Virus record (IMG/VR): IMGVR_UViG_3300048918_000255
Coordinates: 1-37,434 of that record
Direction: 5' to 3' (one strand)
Length of the DNA: 37,434 nt
DNA from: a virus
Part shown: positions 28,125 through 36,591 of the stretch, one piece after another
Layout: each line of letters starts with the position of its first letter
Position numbering within the stretch: the stretch's first letter is position 1
Translations under genes and position numbers: made by a program
The notes under the pieces: generated by a model
Seen by the model: the letters and a program-made list of their open reading frames with translations, nothing else
The model's database searches: none
What the model was told of the DNA's origin: nothing

Positions 28125-31100
28125 TCAAGAATTCCGAGCGAGGGATAGGCGCTGCGTGCGCGCATTCGCCGTCGCGATTTGGTCCGCGGTTCGACGCGTG
28201 CTCGTAGGCTGCACGCTGATGTTGGTGATATTCGTCACGCTTGCCCCTCCTCCGTTGCGTACCTGCTGCGCGTTCGTAACATAGCCGGGCTGAGCGCCGG
28301 TCATCAAGAACGACTTGCCTCCGAACGTCGCGACCTCCGGGCCGTTCTCGTTGACGCGATAGATACCGCCTGGGCTCACCGCACCGCCGCTGGCCACGCC
28401 GCCCCACGTCGAGAAGCCTCCGCCATTTAGCCATGCCTGGAAGATGCCCCCCAACCCGGACATGTCGTTGCTGCCGCCTGAGCCCGCATCTCCAGGCTGG
28501 GAGCCGCCACCCAACAGCTGCGCGAGATACTTATTCGTCTCGATCTTGACGGCCATCTCGAATAGGTAATCGAGGAAGTCCCCCGCCGCTTGCTTCGCAG
28601 TCTTTGCATGCGTGACAAACGCCTGGAAGTTTTCGCTGAAGCTATTGATGATGCCCGTCGTCGCTTGCTGAGCAATCGCGGCTTGATTCTGCTGATCGGC
28701 TTGAAACTGGTTGATGGCCTTGCGATAGCCAACGCTCCAGTCAGCGTTGAGCGCCGCCTGGTCGTCGTAGAACTTACGCTGCGCCGTGATGGCGTCGTTC
28801 TCGGCCTGCGTGATTTGCTGAAGCGTATCGAGGTGCTGAGCGTCGAGAATCTCGCTATCGCCCTTTTGCAACTTCTGCGCTTCGTAGGCTTTATCAGCTT
28901 CGACGCGCAGCTGTCGATACTGATCCCGTACGCTTTCGATGCCCTTCTGCTGGCTATTCCAAAGGTCCGATTGATCGGCGCCTTCGAGCTGTCGCGCATT
29001 GGTCCGCGCCTGCTGGTCGGCAAGCTCGGTGAGTTGACGCTGATTATCCAGAAGCGCTTTGTCGGCATCGCGCTGAAGCTCGGCGGCGCGCGTTGCCTCG
29101 CCTTGGGCGACGGCCACGGCGAGCAATGCACGCACGCGTGCCTGCTCCGCAGCACTGAGCTTGGTGTGGCCCTCGTTGAGCTGAGCAATCGTATTGATCG
29201 ACAACTTCTGGGCAGCGGTCAGCGAGGTTTGGTCGATCTGCGCCTGCTTGTCCTGCGTGATGCGCGCATTGATCGTGGCGATCAGTGATTTGTACTGATT
29301 TTCCTCCGCGTTCATTGCCGAGGCATTTTTCTTCGCGGCTTCCGCCGCGTCGAGCTTTGCGGCGGTGGTGAACGCGATCGATGCTTGGTCGCGCGCAGCG
29401 TTCAGCGCGTCGGGCAGCTTATCGGCCGGTGTGGCGACCACGAGGTTCTGGACGCCCTCGGCGTATTGCTTTTGCACGCGCTGGACGTGCGTCAGCGTGT
29501 CATTGTCGAGCTTGGTCTGCATCGACTTGACCATGCCGCTGATATTCGCGAACGCGGTCGCGGCGCCCGTCTGAGCGTCTTCGATGGCCTTCTGCTGTTT
29601 CTTGATGTCGTCAGGCGTGGCGAGCTGGCCGATGGCATCCCACAGCGAGCCGCCGTCCTTGAGCGTGGCGATCGCATTCTTCAGGCCGTCCACGGCTGGC
29701 GTCAGGCCGCCGCTGATCGCCTTGTCGAGATTGCCGACCGCCGTCTCGGTGTCGGGCAGCGAAGCCTTGAGCTTGGCCAAGCGATCCTGCATTTCTTCGA
29801 GGTGCAAACCGGCCAGCATGCCGCCGCCGCCTTGCTGGCCCTGCGCATCTTGCAAATGACGGATCTGATCTTCGAGATCCGCGATCTCAGCCTTCGTTTT
29901 GCCGATGGCGTCCTGATCCGACTTCGACTGCTCGGCGAGCGTCGAGATCTTCTGCGTATCGCCGAACGTGCCATAGGCCTTGGCCGCATCGTTGGCGGCC
30001 TGGGCAATCTGCTGGAGCGACTCGACTTGCTTCACCGACTCGGCGTCGTAGGCCTTGTGCGCGGCAATGGCGTCGTAAATCGCATAGGTGACGCCGCCGA
30101 TCGCGATCGCCGCCAAACCCCACGGGCCGCCGGCCAGCGCCAGCGCGAATTGCCCGAACGAAGTGGCGCCCGTGCGAATCGCCGCCGAGAGACCGGTCAC
30201 TTCCGCTTCGACCACGCGGGCGCCGGCAGCGGCCTTCGCGGCAGCAGTCTCGAGTGCGACGGCTTCCGAGGTAACCGCGCCGAGTCCGGCCTGGGCCGCG
30301 CTGGAACGGGCCAAGGTGGCGCGCGCGGCGGTCTGCTCGACGATGGCCGCGGTCATCTGCTGCTCGGCGATGGTGGCCGCCTGCGTAGCCGTGGCCAGCT
30401 CAGCATTTAACGCAATGGCAGTGCGCTCAGCCGCCGCACCCGTGGCCAACCGCTCGTTGAGAGCAATCGCCGTCTCGATGCGCTGCATTTCGGCGGTGGC
30501 GACTTCCTTGATGCCGAAGGCCTCGATTTCCTTCGCCTTGGCGTCCTGCAATGACGACGCCGCCGACTCCATGGTCAGGTTGTTGAGCAGCGCCGCAGAC
30601 TCGGCGGCCTCCACCTGAGCCGTCGCACGGGCCAGCAAGCGCTCCTGATACTCGCGCTCGGCGGTGGCCGCCATGCTGGTACCCTGCGCCTGCTGGATCG
30701 CGTTACCGGCCTTCCCAGCGGCTCCGCCGAGGCCTTGGCCCAGCGCACGCAGGCCGGCGCTGGCGCCGATGATGCCGACGAGCGAGGCGATATGCGTCAG
30801 GTTGCTGGCCAGCAGCGATGCGCCGCCCGTGACCACGTCGCTAAACAGGCCCGTCGACACCTCCGTCTTGAGGTTGAACCACGCGGTCTGGAGCCGGTTG
30901 AGGCTGGCCTGCAAGCCCTGACTCGCCCCTTCCCAGCCCTGACTCGTCTGCTGGAGCGCAGTGATCAGCGCCGGCAGGAATTGCGACGTGGTGAGCTTGC
31001 CTTCCTCGAGCAGCTGATCGAATGACTTGCCGGCGAGATCCGTGCCCTTCGTCATCTGCATGACGGCATTCTGGAACCGCTGCGCGGCGCCCGGGATGGC

Positions 31101-31652
31101 TTGGCCAAGCTGGAGCCGCAGCTCTTGCGCCTGCACCTTGCCCTTGGCGAACATCTGCTCGAGCGCGAGCAGCGCGCGATTGCTATTGTCCGTAGATAGG
31201 TGGAGCGTCGTAGCCGACTTGGCGAACGCGTCGAACAGCTGCTGCTGATCCTTCATCGTCACGCCGGCCGCCGTGGCGCTGGCGCTCAGCTTGGCGAAGC
31301 CCTGCGCAGCATCTGGCAGGTAGAGGCCGAGCTTCTCCGACTCGGCGCGCACGAAGTCGAAGGCCTGCGCACCCTGCATGATGTTGCCGGTGGCAGCTTG
31401 GAAGGTATACGAGATCGCCTGGAGCTGCTTCTGGGCATCCACGAGGGAGCCGACCGTCTCTTTGACGAGGTACAGCTCGCCGAGCGTGCCCGCTGCGCGT
31501 TTGAGCGACAGGAGCACGCTGGCGGTTTCTTGCGCGGTGGCCTGGATCGAGCTGAGCGACTTGTTCGCTGTAGCCGCGGCGTCGACCATGCCCTGGCGGA
31601 AAGCCGTCGAGTTGAGCCGGAGGACAGTGTCGAGCGTCGCTACAGTGGTCAC
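28125..31652 (-). CDS. tape measure protein
   Basis: 1175 residues, the longest product in the window; it sets tail length and takes part in DNA delivery. GTG start (31652), overlapping the stop of the frameshifted chaperone (GTGA). The region about 55-260 (SYTFQAATGNIMQGAQAFDF, then LRLQLGQAIPGAAQRFQNAV) is a tape-measure N-terminal domain. The middle is long helices and coiled coil rich in Ala, Gln and Lys. Hydrophobic segments occur near 285-310 and 500-540 (FALALAGGPWGLAAIAIGGV). The C-terminal part from about 1015 (FLDYLFEMAVKIETNKYLAQ, then GGVASGGAVSPGGIYRVNEN) matches lambda-type tape measure ends. Confidence 0.9.
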   Translation of the reverse strand: MTTVATLDTVLRLNSTAFRQGMVDAAATANKSLSSIQATAQETASVLLSLKRAAGTLGELYLVKETVGSLVDAQKQLQAISYTFQAATGNIMQGAQAFDFVRAESEKLGLYLPDAAQGFAKLSASATAAGVTMKDQQQLFDAFAKSATTLHLSTDNSNRALLALEQMFAKGKVQAQELRLQLGQAIPGAAQRFQNAVMQMTKGTDLAGKSFDQLLEEGKLTTSQFLPALITALQQTSQGWEGASQGLQASLNRLQTAWFNLKTEVSTGLFSDVVTGGASLLASNLTHIASLVGIIGASAGLRALGQGLGGAAGKAGNAIQQAQGTSMAATAEREYQERLLARATAQVEAAESAALLNNLTMESAASSLQDAKAKEIEAFGIKEVATAEMQRIETAIALNERLATGAAAERTAIALNAELATATQAATIAEQQMTAAIVEQTAARATLARSSAAQAGLGAVTSEAVALETAAAKAAAGARVVEAEVTGLSAAIRTGATSFGQFALALAGGPWGLAAIAIGGVTYAIYDAIAAHKAYDAESVKQVESLQQIAQAANDAAKAYGTFGDTQKISTLAEQSKSDQDAIGKTKAEIADLEDQIRHLQDAQGQQGGGGMLAGLHLEEMQDRLAKLKASLPDTETAVGNLDKAISGGLTPAVDGLKNAIATLKDGGSLWDAIGQLATPDDIKKQQKAIEDAQTGAATAFANISGMVKSMQTKLDNDTLTHVQRVQKQYAEGVQNLVVATPADKLPDALNAARDQASIAFTTAAKLDAAEAAKKNASAMNAEENQYKSLIATINARITQDKQAQIDQTSLTAAQKLSINTIAQLNEGHTKLSAAEQARVRALLAVAVAQGEATRAAELQRDADKALLDNQRQLTELADQQARTNARQLEGADQSDLWNSQQKGIESVRDQYRQLRVEADKAYEAQKLQKGDSEILDAQHLDTLQQITQAENDAITAQRKFYDDQAALNADWSVGYRKAINQFQADQQNQAAIAQQATTGIINSFSENFQAFVTHAKTAKQAAGDFLDYLFEMAVKIETNKYLAQLLGGGSQPGDAGSGGSNDMSGLGGIFQAWLNGGGFSTWGGVASGGAVSPGGIYRVNENGPEVATFGGKSFLMTGAQPGYVTNAQQVRNGGGASVTNITNISVQPTSTRRTADQIATANARTQRLSLARNS

Positions 31653-32235
31653 CTGGGCTTTCCTCCGAATAGGCCGCGTTGCATGCGATCTTTAAGAATG
31701 GCGGTACGGTCTTGCTTATCCTTCTCGACCGCTTCCTCTCTCGTCAACGCGCCGGGGAAAGCTTCAATCTCCGTGAAAGCGATCAGCTCGGTGAGTTGCG
31801 CCGAGCTGATCTGCCGGAGCATCAGGTCGGGGTGAGGGTAGCCGAGTCGGAGGGCGAGCTGGAACTGTCGCTGGAAACCGAGTCGGCGGCGGAGTTTTTT
31901 TCCGCTTCCTTCTGGTCGGTCTGCCCGATCTTGTTGAGCTTGGCCGCCGCTTCACGCAGGCGCGCAATGACCGCAGGATTCTTGGCGCCGAGCGCATCAA
32001 GCTCGTCATCGCTGAACATGCGCGCGCCACTTCCGTCGACCAGCGAGCGCGCGACCAGCGAGGTCAGGAACTTCTCGGTATCGACCACACCGTTCGGGAA
32101 CACTTCCTGCTCCCAATTGATGCGCTCTTTGGCGCTGAGCATCTTGAGCGTAACGTCGCCGCCCCATTCCGGTACCGGCTCAATGACGGTATCGAGATCT
32201 TCGGCGGCGAGGATCTGTTCTTTGGAGAGTTGCAT
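31649..32235 (-). CDS. tail assembly chaperone, -1 frameshift product (gpGT-like)
   Basis: 195 residues: 114 from the zero frame and 81 from the -1 frame. The -1 frame is open from the slip site to the TGA at 31651-31649 and encodes ALRLGYPHPDLMLRQISSAQ, AFTEIEAFPGALTREEA and a basic end (RMQRGLFGGKPR), which is the gpT-type domain found in other siphovirus chaperones. On its own the -1 frame has only a 58-codon ATG frame. The stop overlaps the tape measure GTG. In lambda the corresponding fusion is made in a small fixed proportion; the efficiency here is unknown. Confidence 0.85.
31822..32235 (-). CDS. tail assembly chaperone, short form (gpG-like)
   Basis: 137 residues in the zero frame. 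The N-terminal half (LDTVIEPVPEWGGDVTLKML ... KERINWEQEV) is a folded domain of the phage tail assembly chaperone type; the end is a Ser-rich disordered tail made when ribosomes do not shift. It lies between tail tube and tape measure genes, the classical place for gpG. It keeps the tape measure soluble and recruits tube subunits. Confidence 0.85.
   Translation of the reverse strand: MQLSKEQILAAEDLDTVIEPVPEWGGDVTLKMLSAKERINWEQEVFPNGVVDTEKFLTSLVARSLVDGSGARMFSDDELDALGAKNPAVIARLREAAAKLNKIGQTDQKEAEKNSAADSVSSDSSSSPSDSATLTPT
31894..31900 (-). other. -1 ribosomal frameshift slippery site (A AAA AAC)
   Basis: Codons read GAA AAA AAC in the zero frame, giving the canonical X XXY YYZ heptamer A AAA AAC. 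Downstream, GC-rich sequence (CTCCGCCGCCGACTCGG) could provide a stimulatory structure. It sits near the end of the chaperone, where both frames are open. Confidence 0.85.
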
Positions 32236-32255
32236 GGCAGGATTCCCTCAGTTGC

Positions 32256-32284
32256 AAAAAGACCCGGCGCCGTGAAGCGCCGGG
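32256..32284 (-). terminator. terminator after the tail tube gene
   Basis: Read leftward: CCCGGCGC-TTCACG-GCGCCGGG, 8-bp perfect stem, then TCTTTTT. It lies between tail tube and chaperone genes; partial readthrough would lower chaperone and tape measure levels relative to the tube. Confidence 0.8.
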
Positions 32285-32303
32285 CTGTCGGTGGAGCGAC
32301 CGA

Positions 32304-32876
32304 TTAGGTCGTGGCTTCGCCCCAGGTAACGGTACCGGAACCGCGAATCGAGCTGGTGAACATCAGCACCGCGTCGACGCCGCCGGTCACGCCGAATTTC
32401 TTGATCGTGGCCAAGAACACCTGCGTCTCGCCATTCGGGAAGGTCGCACGGAAGCTATGCGGCTCCACGTCGCCCGCGTGATCGCGAAGGAAGTTCTGAC
32501 CGGCGTCGGTCTTCACGCGCTGGCCGGTGATGTTGACGCTCTGCGAATCGCGCAGGCCGGCGATGTATTCCTTCGACGTGCTGGTGAGATTCGTCGCGTC
32601 GAGATCGCTGGCTTCGCCGGTCGGATCAGGGATATCGGTGATCTGACTGATCTCCACCCACGTGGGGCCGCCGCTGACCGCCGTATCCACCTCAAGCGTA
32701 TAGCCCTGCGTGGAGATAGCTTCGTTGACCTTCACGCCGTAGCGCAGACCGAAGTGCTGGTGGCGGCCGGTACCGGTGATGTCGGCCATGACGTTGAACA
32801 GAAACACGCTTGCCCGTCGTGGCAGCGTGGCGATAACGGCCAGGGCCGTCAGAACGAGCGAAACGAGCAGCTTCAT
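32304..32876 (-). CDS. major tail tube protein, with possible hydrophobic N-terminal extension
   Basis: 190 residues. From about residue 30 (MADITGTGRHQHFGLRYGVK; VSGGPTWVEISQITDIPDP; SVNITGQRVKTDAGQNFLRD) it is a tail tube protein of the siphovirus type. Upstream, an in-frame start at 32876 has a strong GGAGA site 7 nt before it and adds 29 mostly hydrophobic residues (LLVSLVLTALAVIATLP). The conventional start at 32789 has no visible ribosome binding site. So either the tube protein is made with a leader that is removed, or translation starts internally by coupling. A terminator follows the gene. Confidence 0.8.
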   Translation of the reverse strand: MKLLVSLVLTALAVIATLPRRASVFLFNVMADITGTGRHQHFGLRYGVKVNEAISTQGYTLEVDTAVSGGPTWVEISQITDIPDPTGEASDLDATNLTSTSKEYIAGLRDSQSVNITGQRVKTDAGQNFLRDHAGDVEPHSFRATFPNGETQVFLATIKKFGVTGGVDAVLMFTSSIRGSGTVTWGEATT

Positions 32877-32896
32877 GAGCGTGTCTCCGTAGGTGG

Positions 32897-33229
32897 TTAA
32901 AGCCAGAGGGATGCGTCGAAACCGCGCTGGAACAGCTTGGTGTCTTCCTCGAAGTCGTCGGGGTTATCAAAAATGAACCCGACCTTCGCCCCCGCGCGCA
33001 ATGCTACCTTGGCCTGCGCCTTCAGTAAATCGGCCTGATCCGGGTCTTCCGACCAGATGCTCAGCTGGAAGCGCGGGTTCTCCGGGCCGTCGCCACGCAG
33101 GTTGGCGTTGTCGGTACCGGAGACGAGCATGTAGGTGATGTAGGGGCGCGCAGCGCGAATGCCGGTCGCGTAGGGCATCGTCGGCGCCACGGTGCTCAGT
33201 GCGGCATAGATCTGCTCGCGGAAGGTCAT
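32897..33229 (-). CDS. DUF3168 tail completion protein
   Basis: 110 residues. REQIYAALSTVAPTMPY at the start and PYITYMLVSGTDN ... FQLSIWSEDPDQADLLKAQA are DUF3168 patterns (gp17-like tail terminator/completion family). It should cap the tail tube and join it to the head. Coupled by ATGA (33226-33229) to the HK97 gp10-like gene. Confidence 0.78.
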   Translation of the reverse strand: MTFREQIYAALSTVAPTMPYATGIRAARPYITYMLVSGTDNANLRGDGPENPRFQLSIWSEDPDQADLLKAQAKVALRAGAKVGFIFDNPDDFEEDTKLFQRGFDASLWL

Positions 33230-33624
33230 GCTGTGATCCCCCAGAGGGCTTGGATATTGCGGCCCAGCTCGACCGTCAGCCTAGCCACATAGGTAGAGGT
33301 GGCGGACGCCGCGGCCGGACGCATGAACGGCTTGGGCGCCATCTTAGACGTGCCGTACTCGAGGAAGCGAGCGTAAAAGGCGATTTTCTTCACGTCGACC
33401 GAGAAGATGATGTTGTCGCCCTGCACACCTTGGCTGCGGAGCCAGATGGAGCGCTTCAGCAGGCCGGTTTTCTTCGGCGCCTTGTCTTTGACGGCCTGTA
33501 CCATCACCGGGCCGGCGGCGCGCATGGCGGCGGTACCGGCCTTGCGTGCGCCAGTCGTGCCCATCTGGAGCAGCATGCGCTCGAAGGCGGCCAAGCCGGG
33601 GCAGTCAAAGGCGAAGTTATCCAT
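33226..33624 (-). CDS. HK97 gp10-like neck / tail completion protein
   Basis: 132 residues from the ATG at 33624. AVKDKAPKKTGLLKRSIWLR in the middle and FYARFLEYGTSKMAPKPFMR near the end are hallmarks of the HK97 gp10 family of head-tail joining proteins. It overlaps the adaptor gene by 8 nt. The family links the capsid connector to the tail. Confidence 0.82.
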   Translation of the reverse strand: MDNFAFDCPGLAAFERMLLQMGTTGARKAGTAAMRAAGPVMVQAVKDKAPKKTGLLKRSIWLRSQGVQGDNIIFSVDVKKIAFYARFLEYGTSKMAPKPFMRPAAASATSTYVARLTVELGRNIQALWGITA

Positions 33625-33988
33625 TGCTGGCGCCAACCGTGCAGAACAACCGCTGACGGTCGACGCGGTTGGTCGGGCGAACGGCCACGATGTTGAAGAT
33701 CGTCGGCCCGTACATCGCGCGCCAGGTCAGCGGCACGATCTCGGGGCGGAAGTGCATCTCGAGCACCTTCATGTCGAAGGCGGTCTGCTGGCCGGCGAGG
33801 ATCGTTTCTTTGGCCGCGGCGATCATCGTCAGGCTGGCCGGATCGATCGAACAGCGCGCCGAGGGCCGGTCCTGCCACGCGTAGACGGGGGCGCCGGTCG
33901 TCGACGTGCCGGTCTGCACCTTTTCCTGCAATTTGACGAGGAAGCGCAGGTTGCCAGAGCGAAGCTTGACGTTGGCGCTGTTGGCCAT
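33617..33988 (-). CDS. head closure / head-tail adaptor protein
   Basis: 123 residues from the ATG at 33988, which starts 1 nt after the stop of the connector gene. SGNLRFLVKLQEKVQTGTST, then YAWQDRPSARCSIDPAS and RPEIVPLTWRAMYGPTIFNI are characteristic of the small beta-barrel head closure (SPP1 gp16-like) family, which seals the portal after DNA packaging. Confidence 0.8.
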   Translation of the reverse strand: MANSANVKLRSGNLRFLVKLQEKVQTGTSTTGAPVYAWQDRPSARCSIDPASLTMIAAAKETILAGQQTAFDMKVLEMHFRPEIVPLTWRAMYGPTIFNIVAVRPTNRVDRQRLFCTVGASNG

Positions 33989-33989
33989 C

Positions 33990-34499
33990 TCAGACCCCGA
34001 GCTGCACGCGATAAGGGAACAGGTGATTGTCGACGCCCAGCGGGATCTCGGCCACGCTGCCGACATCGGCGTAGACCGCTTCGCGGTTCTGGTCGTAATG
34101 CGAGATCAGCATCAGCATGGCGCGCTTGATAGACTCATTCATGACGATGCCGAGGTATGTCCAGCGCGCCGCAGAGGCCGCCGCATCGTGGTCGGTATTG
34201 GCCTTGAACGTGGCCATGTCGCGCGGCAAGCCGAGGGGCATTTGAGCCGCCGCAGCAATCGCGGCCGTGTACGCATCTTCGGCGGCCTGCACGGCATCGG
34301 GTACCGCGAGGACAGCTGCATCCAAAGTCTCTTGGTCGACATAGACGTACCTCTGGAGGTAACGCTGCGTATAGTCGGCCGCCGAATTGATGAAGCGCTG
34401 GATCTCGTCCGTATCGACGCTACCGTTGGTTTCGTCGTCGGCCGTATAGCGGAGCTGCGCCAGTGCTTCGGGCATCGTGATGAGCGTCGAATCAGGCAT
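33990..34499 (-). CDS. gp6-like head-tail connector
   Basis: 169 residues. LITMPEALAQLRYTADDETN at the start and the helix RAMLMLISHYDQNREAVYAD near the end match HK97 gp6-type connectors that bind under the portal. The middle (about 60-110) is an Ala-rich helical stretch (AVPDAVQAAEDAYTAAIAAA) that is longer than in typical family members. The start overlaps the upstream glycosyltransferase gene by 8 nt. Confidence 0.78.
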   Translation of the reverse strand: MPDSTLITMPEALAQLRYTADDETNGSVDTDEIQRFINSAADYTQRYLQRYVYVDQETLDAAVLAVPDAVQAAEDAYTAAIAAAAQMPLGLPRDMATFKANTDHDAAASAARWTYLGIVMNESIKRAMLMLISHYDQNREAVYADVGSVAEIPLGVDNHLFPYRVQLGV

Positions 34500-35031
34500 G
34501 GGTCAGATGCTCCGTGTAGTTGCAAGGATTCGGCTGGCCCCAGCGGTAGAGATGAAACAGGTAGAACCCCTGGGCGATGCCGACCCGGCCACCGTTGTCG
34601 CGCACATCTTGCGTGAACTTCTGGTCGAAGTAAATCGACCGCTCTACGAAGGGGTGGCGCTTCCAAACGGCCTTGGGGAAGATCATCAGCATGGCGGCCA
34701 CGGGGCCAGTCTTCAGCTCGCGCACCTCGGTACCGTGAGCGTGCCAGCGTTGGGCGGCGATCTCTTGGTGCTTGGTGACGCTGTCCTCGCAGCTCAGAAC
34801 GCCGCCGTGGAGCTGGTAGGGGGCGCGGAGCCGGTTGGTCATGCACCCCAGCAGATCATAGGCGCGGTTGTCGCTGACGATCCGCTCGAGCTGACGGCCC
34901 CAATCGGGCGCCATGAACAGCGTGTCGCCGTCCCGGACGCATACCATGGCGTTGTCGGGCAAGAGGTCGATCGCGTCGTTCAAACCGCCGCCGATGTCCC
35001 CGGTTTTCCATGCGATGACGTGACGGATCAC
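34492..35031 (-). CDS. GT-A type glycosyltransferase (third of three)
   Basis: 179 residues from a GTG overlapping the previous stop (GTGA). DGD at 34-36 in VCVRDGDTLF is a DxD-type nucleotide-sugar metal site; later YFDQKFTQDVRDNGGRVGIA and YLFHLYRWG resemble the acceptor side of short family-2-like enzymes. Smaller than typical GT2 enzymes, but both halves of the fold are represented. It sits between two other transferases and the connector gene, inside the virion operon, so a virion protein or phage-modified host glycan may be the acceptor. The substrate is unknown. Confidence 0.7.
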   Translation of the reverse strand: MIRHVIAWKTGDIGGGLNDAIDLLPDNAMVCVRDGDTLFMAPDWGRQLERIVSDNRAYDLLGCMTNRLRAPYQLHGGVLSCEDSVTKHQEIAAQRWHAHGTEVRELKTGPVAAMLMIFPKAVWKRHPFVERSIYFDQKFTQDVRDNGGRVGIAQGFYLFHLYRWGQPNPCNYTEHLTHA

Positions 35032-35945
35032 GAGAAGCTCTCCAATAGTTGCCGGCGCAGCTCGTTGGCGCGGCTGAGATCATAGTTCTGACGCACGTGC
35101 TCGGCCAGCGCTTGCCCGCGCTCGAGGCGGTACTCGCCATCGGCCAGCAGCCGGCGAACCTCGTGGCGCCAGTCGTGCACGTTGTGCGCGTAGTTGACCG
35201 CGTGCGCGTCCTGCGGATTGAGGTAGGGGTGCACGGCCGAGGTGACGATCGGCAGGCCGCGGCAACCCGCCTCGAGCACTTTCAGGTTGCTCTTGCACCG
35301 ATTGAAGAAGGTATCGCGCAGCGGAGCGATGGCCACGCCATGCCCTTCGTAAACAGCCATGTAGCTATCGACGACCTTCTCGCGCACGAACTCGGCACGA
35401 GGCAACGCTCGGGCCATTTTCTGCCAGGATGGATCGAACGGACGCCAGCCGGCCATCGTCAGCGGAAGCGTGGCCATGGCATCGCCGAACTCGCCAATGT
35501 CGTTGACGTGGCTGCTACCGCCGGCATAGACGACGGTTGCGCCATAACGCTCGTTGCGCACAAACTGCCCGATATCGAACGGCAATGCGTTCGGCACGAC
35601 ATGCACGTTAGCGTTGAGCGGCCGAATGGCCTCGGCGAGCTGACCGTGCGTGCACCACACCATGTCAGCCGCACGCATGCAGGCTTCCAGCTCCGGCCGG
35701 TTGCGCTGCTCATAGGCATCGTGGAGCGGATGATCGGCGTCGAGGTGCCAATAGTCGTCCACGTCGACCACGATGCGGTAGCCGGCTTGCTTCATGCGCT
35801 CAACCTTGCCAGCGTCGCTCGCCGGGCGTCGATTCACGATGTAGACCGGCACACGAGGCTTGGCTTGGAGATGCGCGAAGGGAAGTGAGATGCGGTGATA
35901 GCCGCAACTGGTACGGCCTGGTTCTTCCAGCTCAAGCAGGCTCAT
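35028..35945 (-). CDS. GT-B type glycosyltransferase (second of three)
   Basis: 305 residues. The N-terminal Rossmann half includes RIVVDVDDYWHLDADHPLHD and VHVVPNALPFD; the C-terminal half contains FFNRCKSNLKVLEAGCRGLP followed by IVTSAVHPY, the nucleotide-sugar binding pattern of GT4-like enzymes (Lys and Glu conserved in K-x2-E). The end is a helix (EHVRQNYDLSRANELRRQLL). It overlaps the first transferase by 14 nt and the third by 4 nt. It should transfer a sugar from a nucleotide donor. Confidence 0.82.
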   Translation of the reverse strand: MSLLELEEPGRTSCGYHRISLPFAHLQAKPRVPVYIVNRRPASDAGKVERMKQAGYRIVVDVDDYWHLDADHPLHDAYEQRNRPELEACMRAADMVWCTHGQLAEAIRPLNANVHVVPNALPFDIGQFVRNERYGATVVYAGGSSHVNDIGEFGDAMATLPLTMAGWRPFDPSWQKMARALPRAEFVREKVVDSYMAVYEGHGVAIAPLRDTFFNRCKSNLKVLEAGCRGLPIVTSAVHPYLNPQDAHAVNYAHNVHDWRHEVRRLLADGEYRLERGQALAEHVRQNYDLSRANELRRQLLESFS

Positions 35946-36591
35946 AGGCGACGTGAATCCGTGTCGAGTTGCACTCCTGAATAAAGCGATCGCGGTTGCG
36001 CGCGATGCCTGCCTGTTTCTCGGCGACCGTCAAGTTCGGCGTCGGATTCCGCGCGTACACGTCCTCGCTGAAGATGTAGCTCGGCGCGCGAAGCAGTGAC
36101 GGCATGCCTGGGCCGTTGCACAAGCCGGAACGACGAAGGCGCGCATGACGCTCGCTGTCCTCGTAGCCGTAGCCCTTGAATGCCGGGTCGAAATAGCCGA
36201 CCGTCTCGAAGCATTTGCGCGTCTGCGACGAGAAGCAACCCACGACGCCATCCCACCACACCACCTCACCGTCGAAGGCCGTGGGTCGACTCTTGAACGC
36301 TTCGGGCAAGCCGAGAAACTCGAGCTTGTACGCGGCATGGCTCTCGAGAAAGTAGTTCTCCCAACCGGCCATCAGCGGGTAGCAATCATCGTCGAACATG
36401 AAGACGTGATCGCAGGCTTCCTCGACGAATAGCGCACGCAAGCATTCGTTACGTGAGAACGCAGGCCCTCGCATATTGACGTCTTCGAACACGACGAGAT
36501 GCGCGGCTTCAAAACCGCCGCGCGAGTGCTGGAAAAGAGCGGGGTTAAGAGTGCGAACGCCAGCGGTGATAACGCCGATACCGACCTTCAC
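35932..36591 (-). CDS. GT-A type glycosyltransferase (first of three)
   Basis: 219 residues from a GTG overlapping the previous stop. FDDDC at 66-70 gives a DxD metal site, and WWDGVVGCFSSQTRKCFETV followed by GYFDPAFKGYGYEDSERHAR is the WxG/EDxE-like acceptor-side signature found in polypeptide GalNAc-transferase-like and GT2 enzymes. Complete for a minimal GT-A domain. Opens the three-gene transferase cluster downstream of the capsid genes. Confidence 0.78.
   Translation of the reverse strand: MKVGIGVITAGVRTLNPALFQHSRGGFEAAHLVVFEDVNMRGPAFSRNECLRALFVEEACDHVFMFDDDCYPLMAGWENYFLESHAAYKLEFLGLPEAFKSRPTAFDGEVVWWDGVVGCFSSQTRKCFETVGYFDPAFKGYGYEDSERHARLRRSGLCNGPGMPSLLRAPSYIFSEDVYARNPTPNLTVAEKQAGIARNRDRFIQECNSTRIHVAYEPA

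Noticed and set aside
29385-30410. Long plus-strand frame inside the tape measure gene
   Set aside because: Mirror of the Ala/Gln-rich tape measure coding sequence; no motif or ribosome site.
35049-35888. 279-codon frame antisense to the GT-B glycosyltransferase
   Set aside because: No family features; the sense product has clear transferase motifs and proper overlaps.
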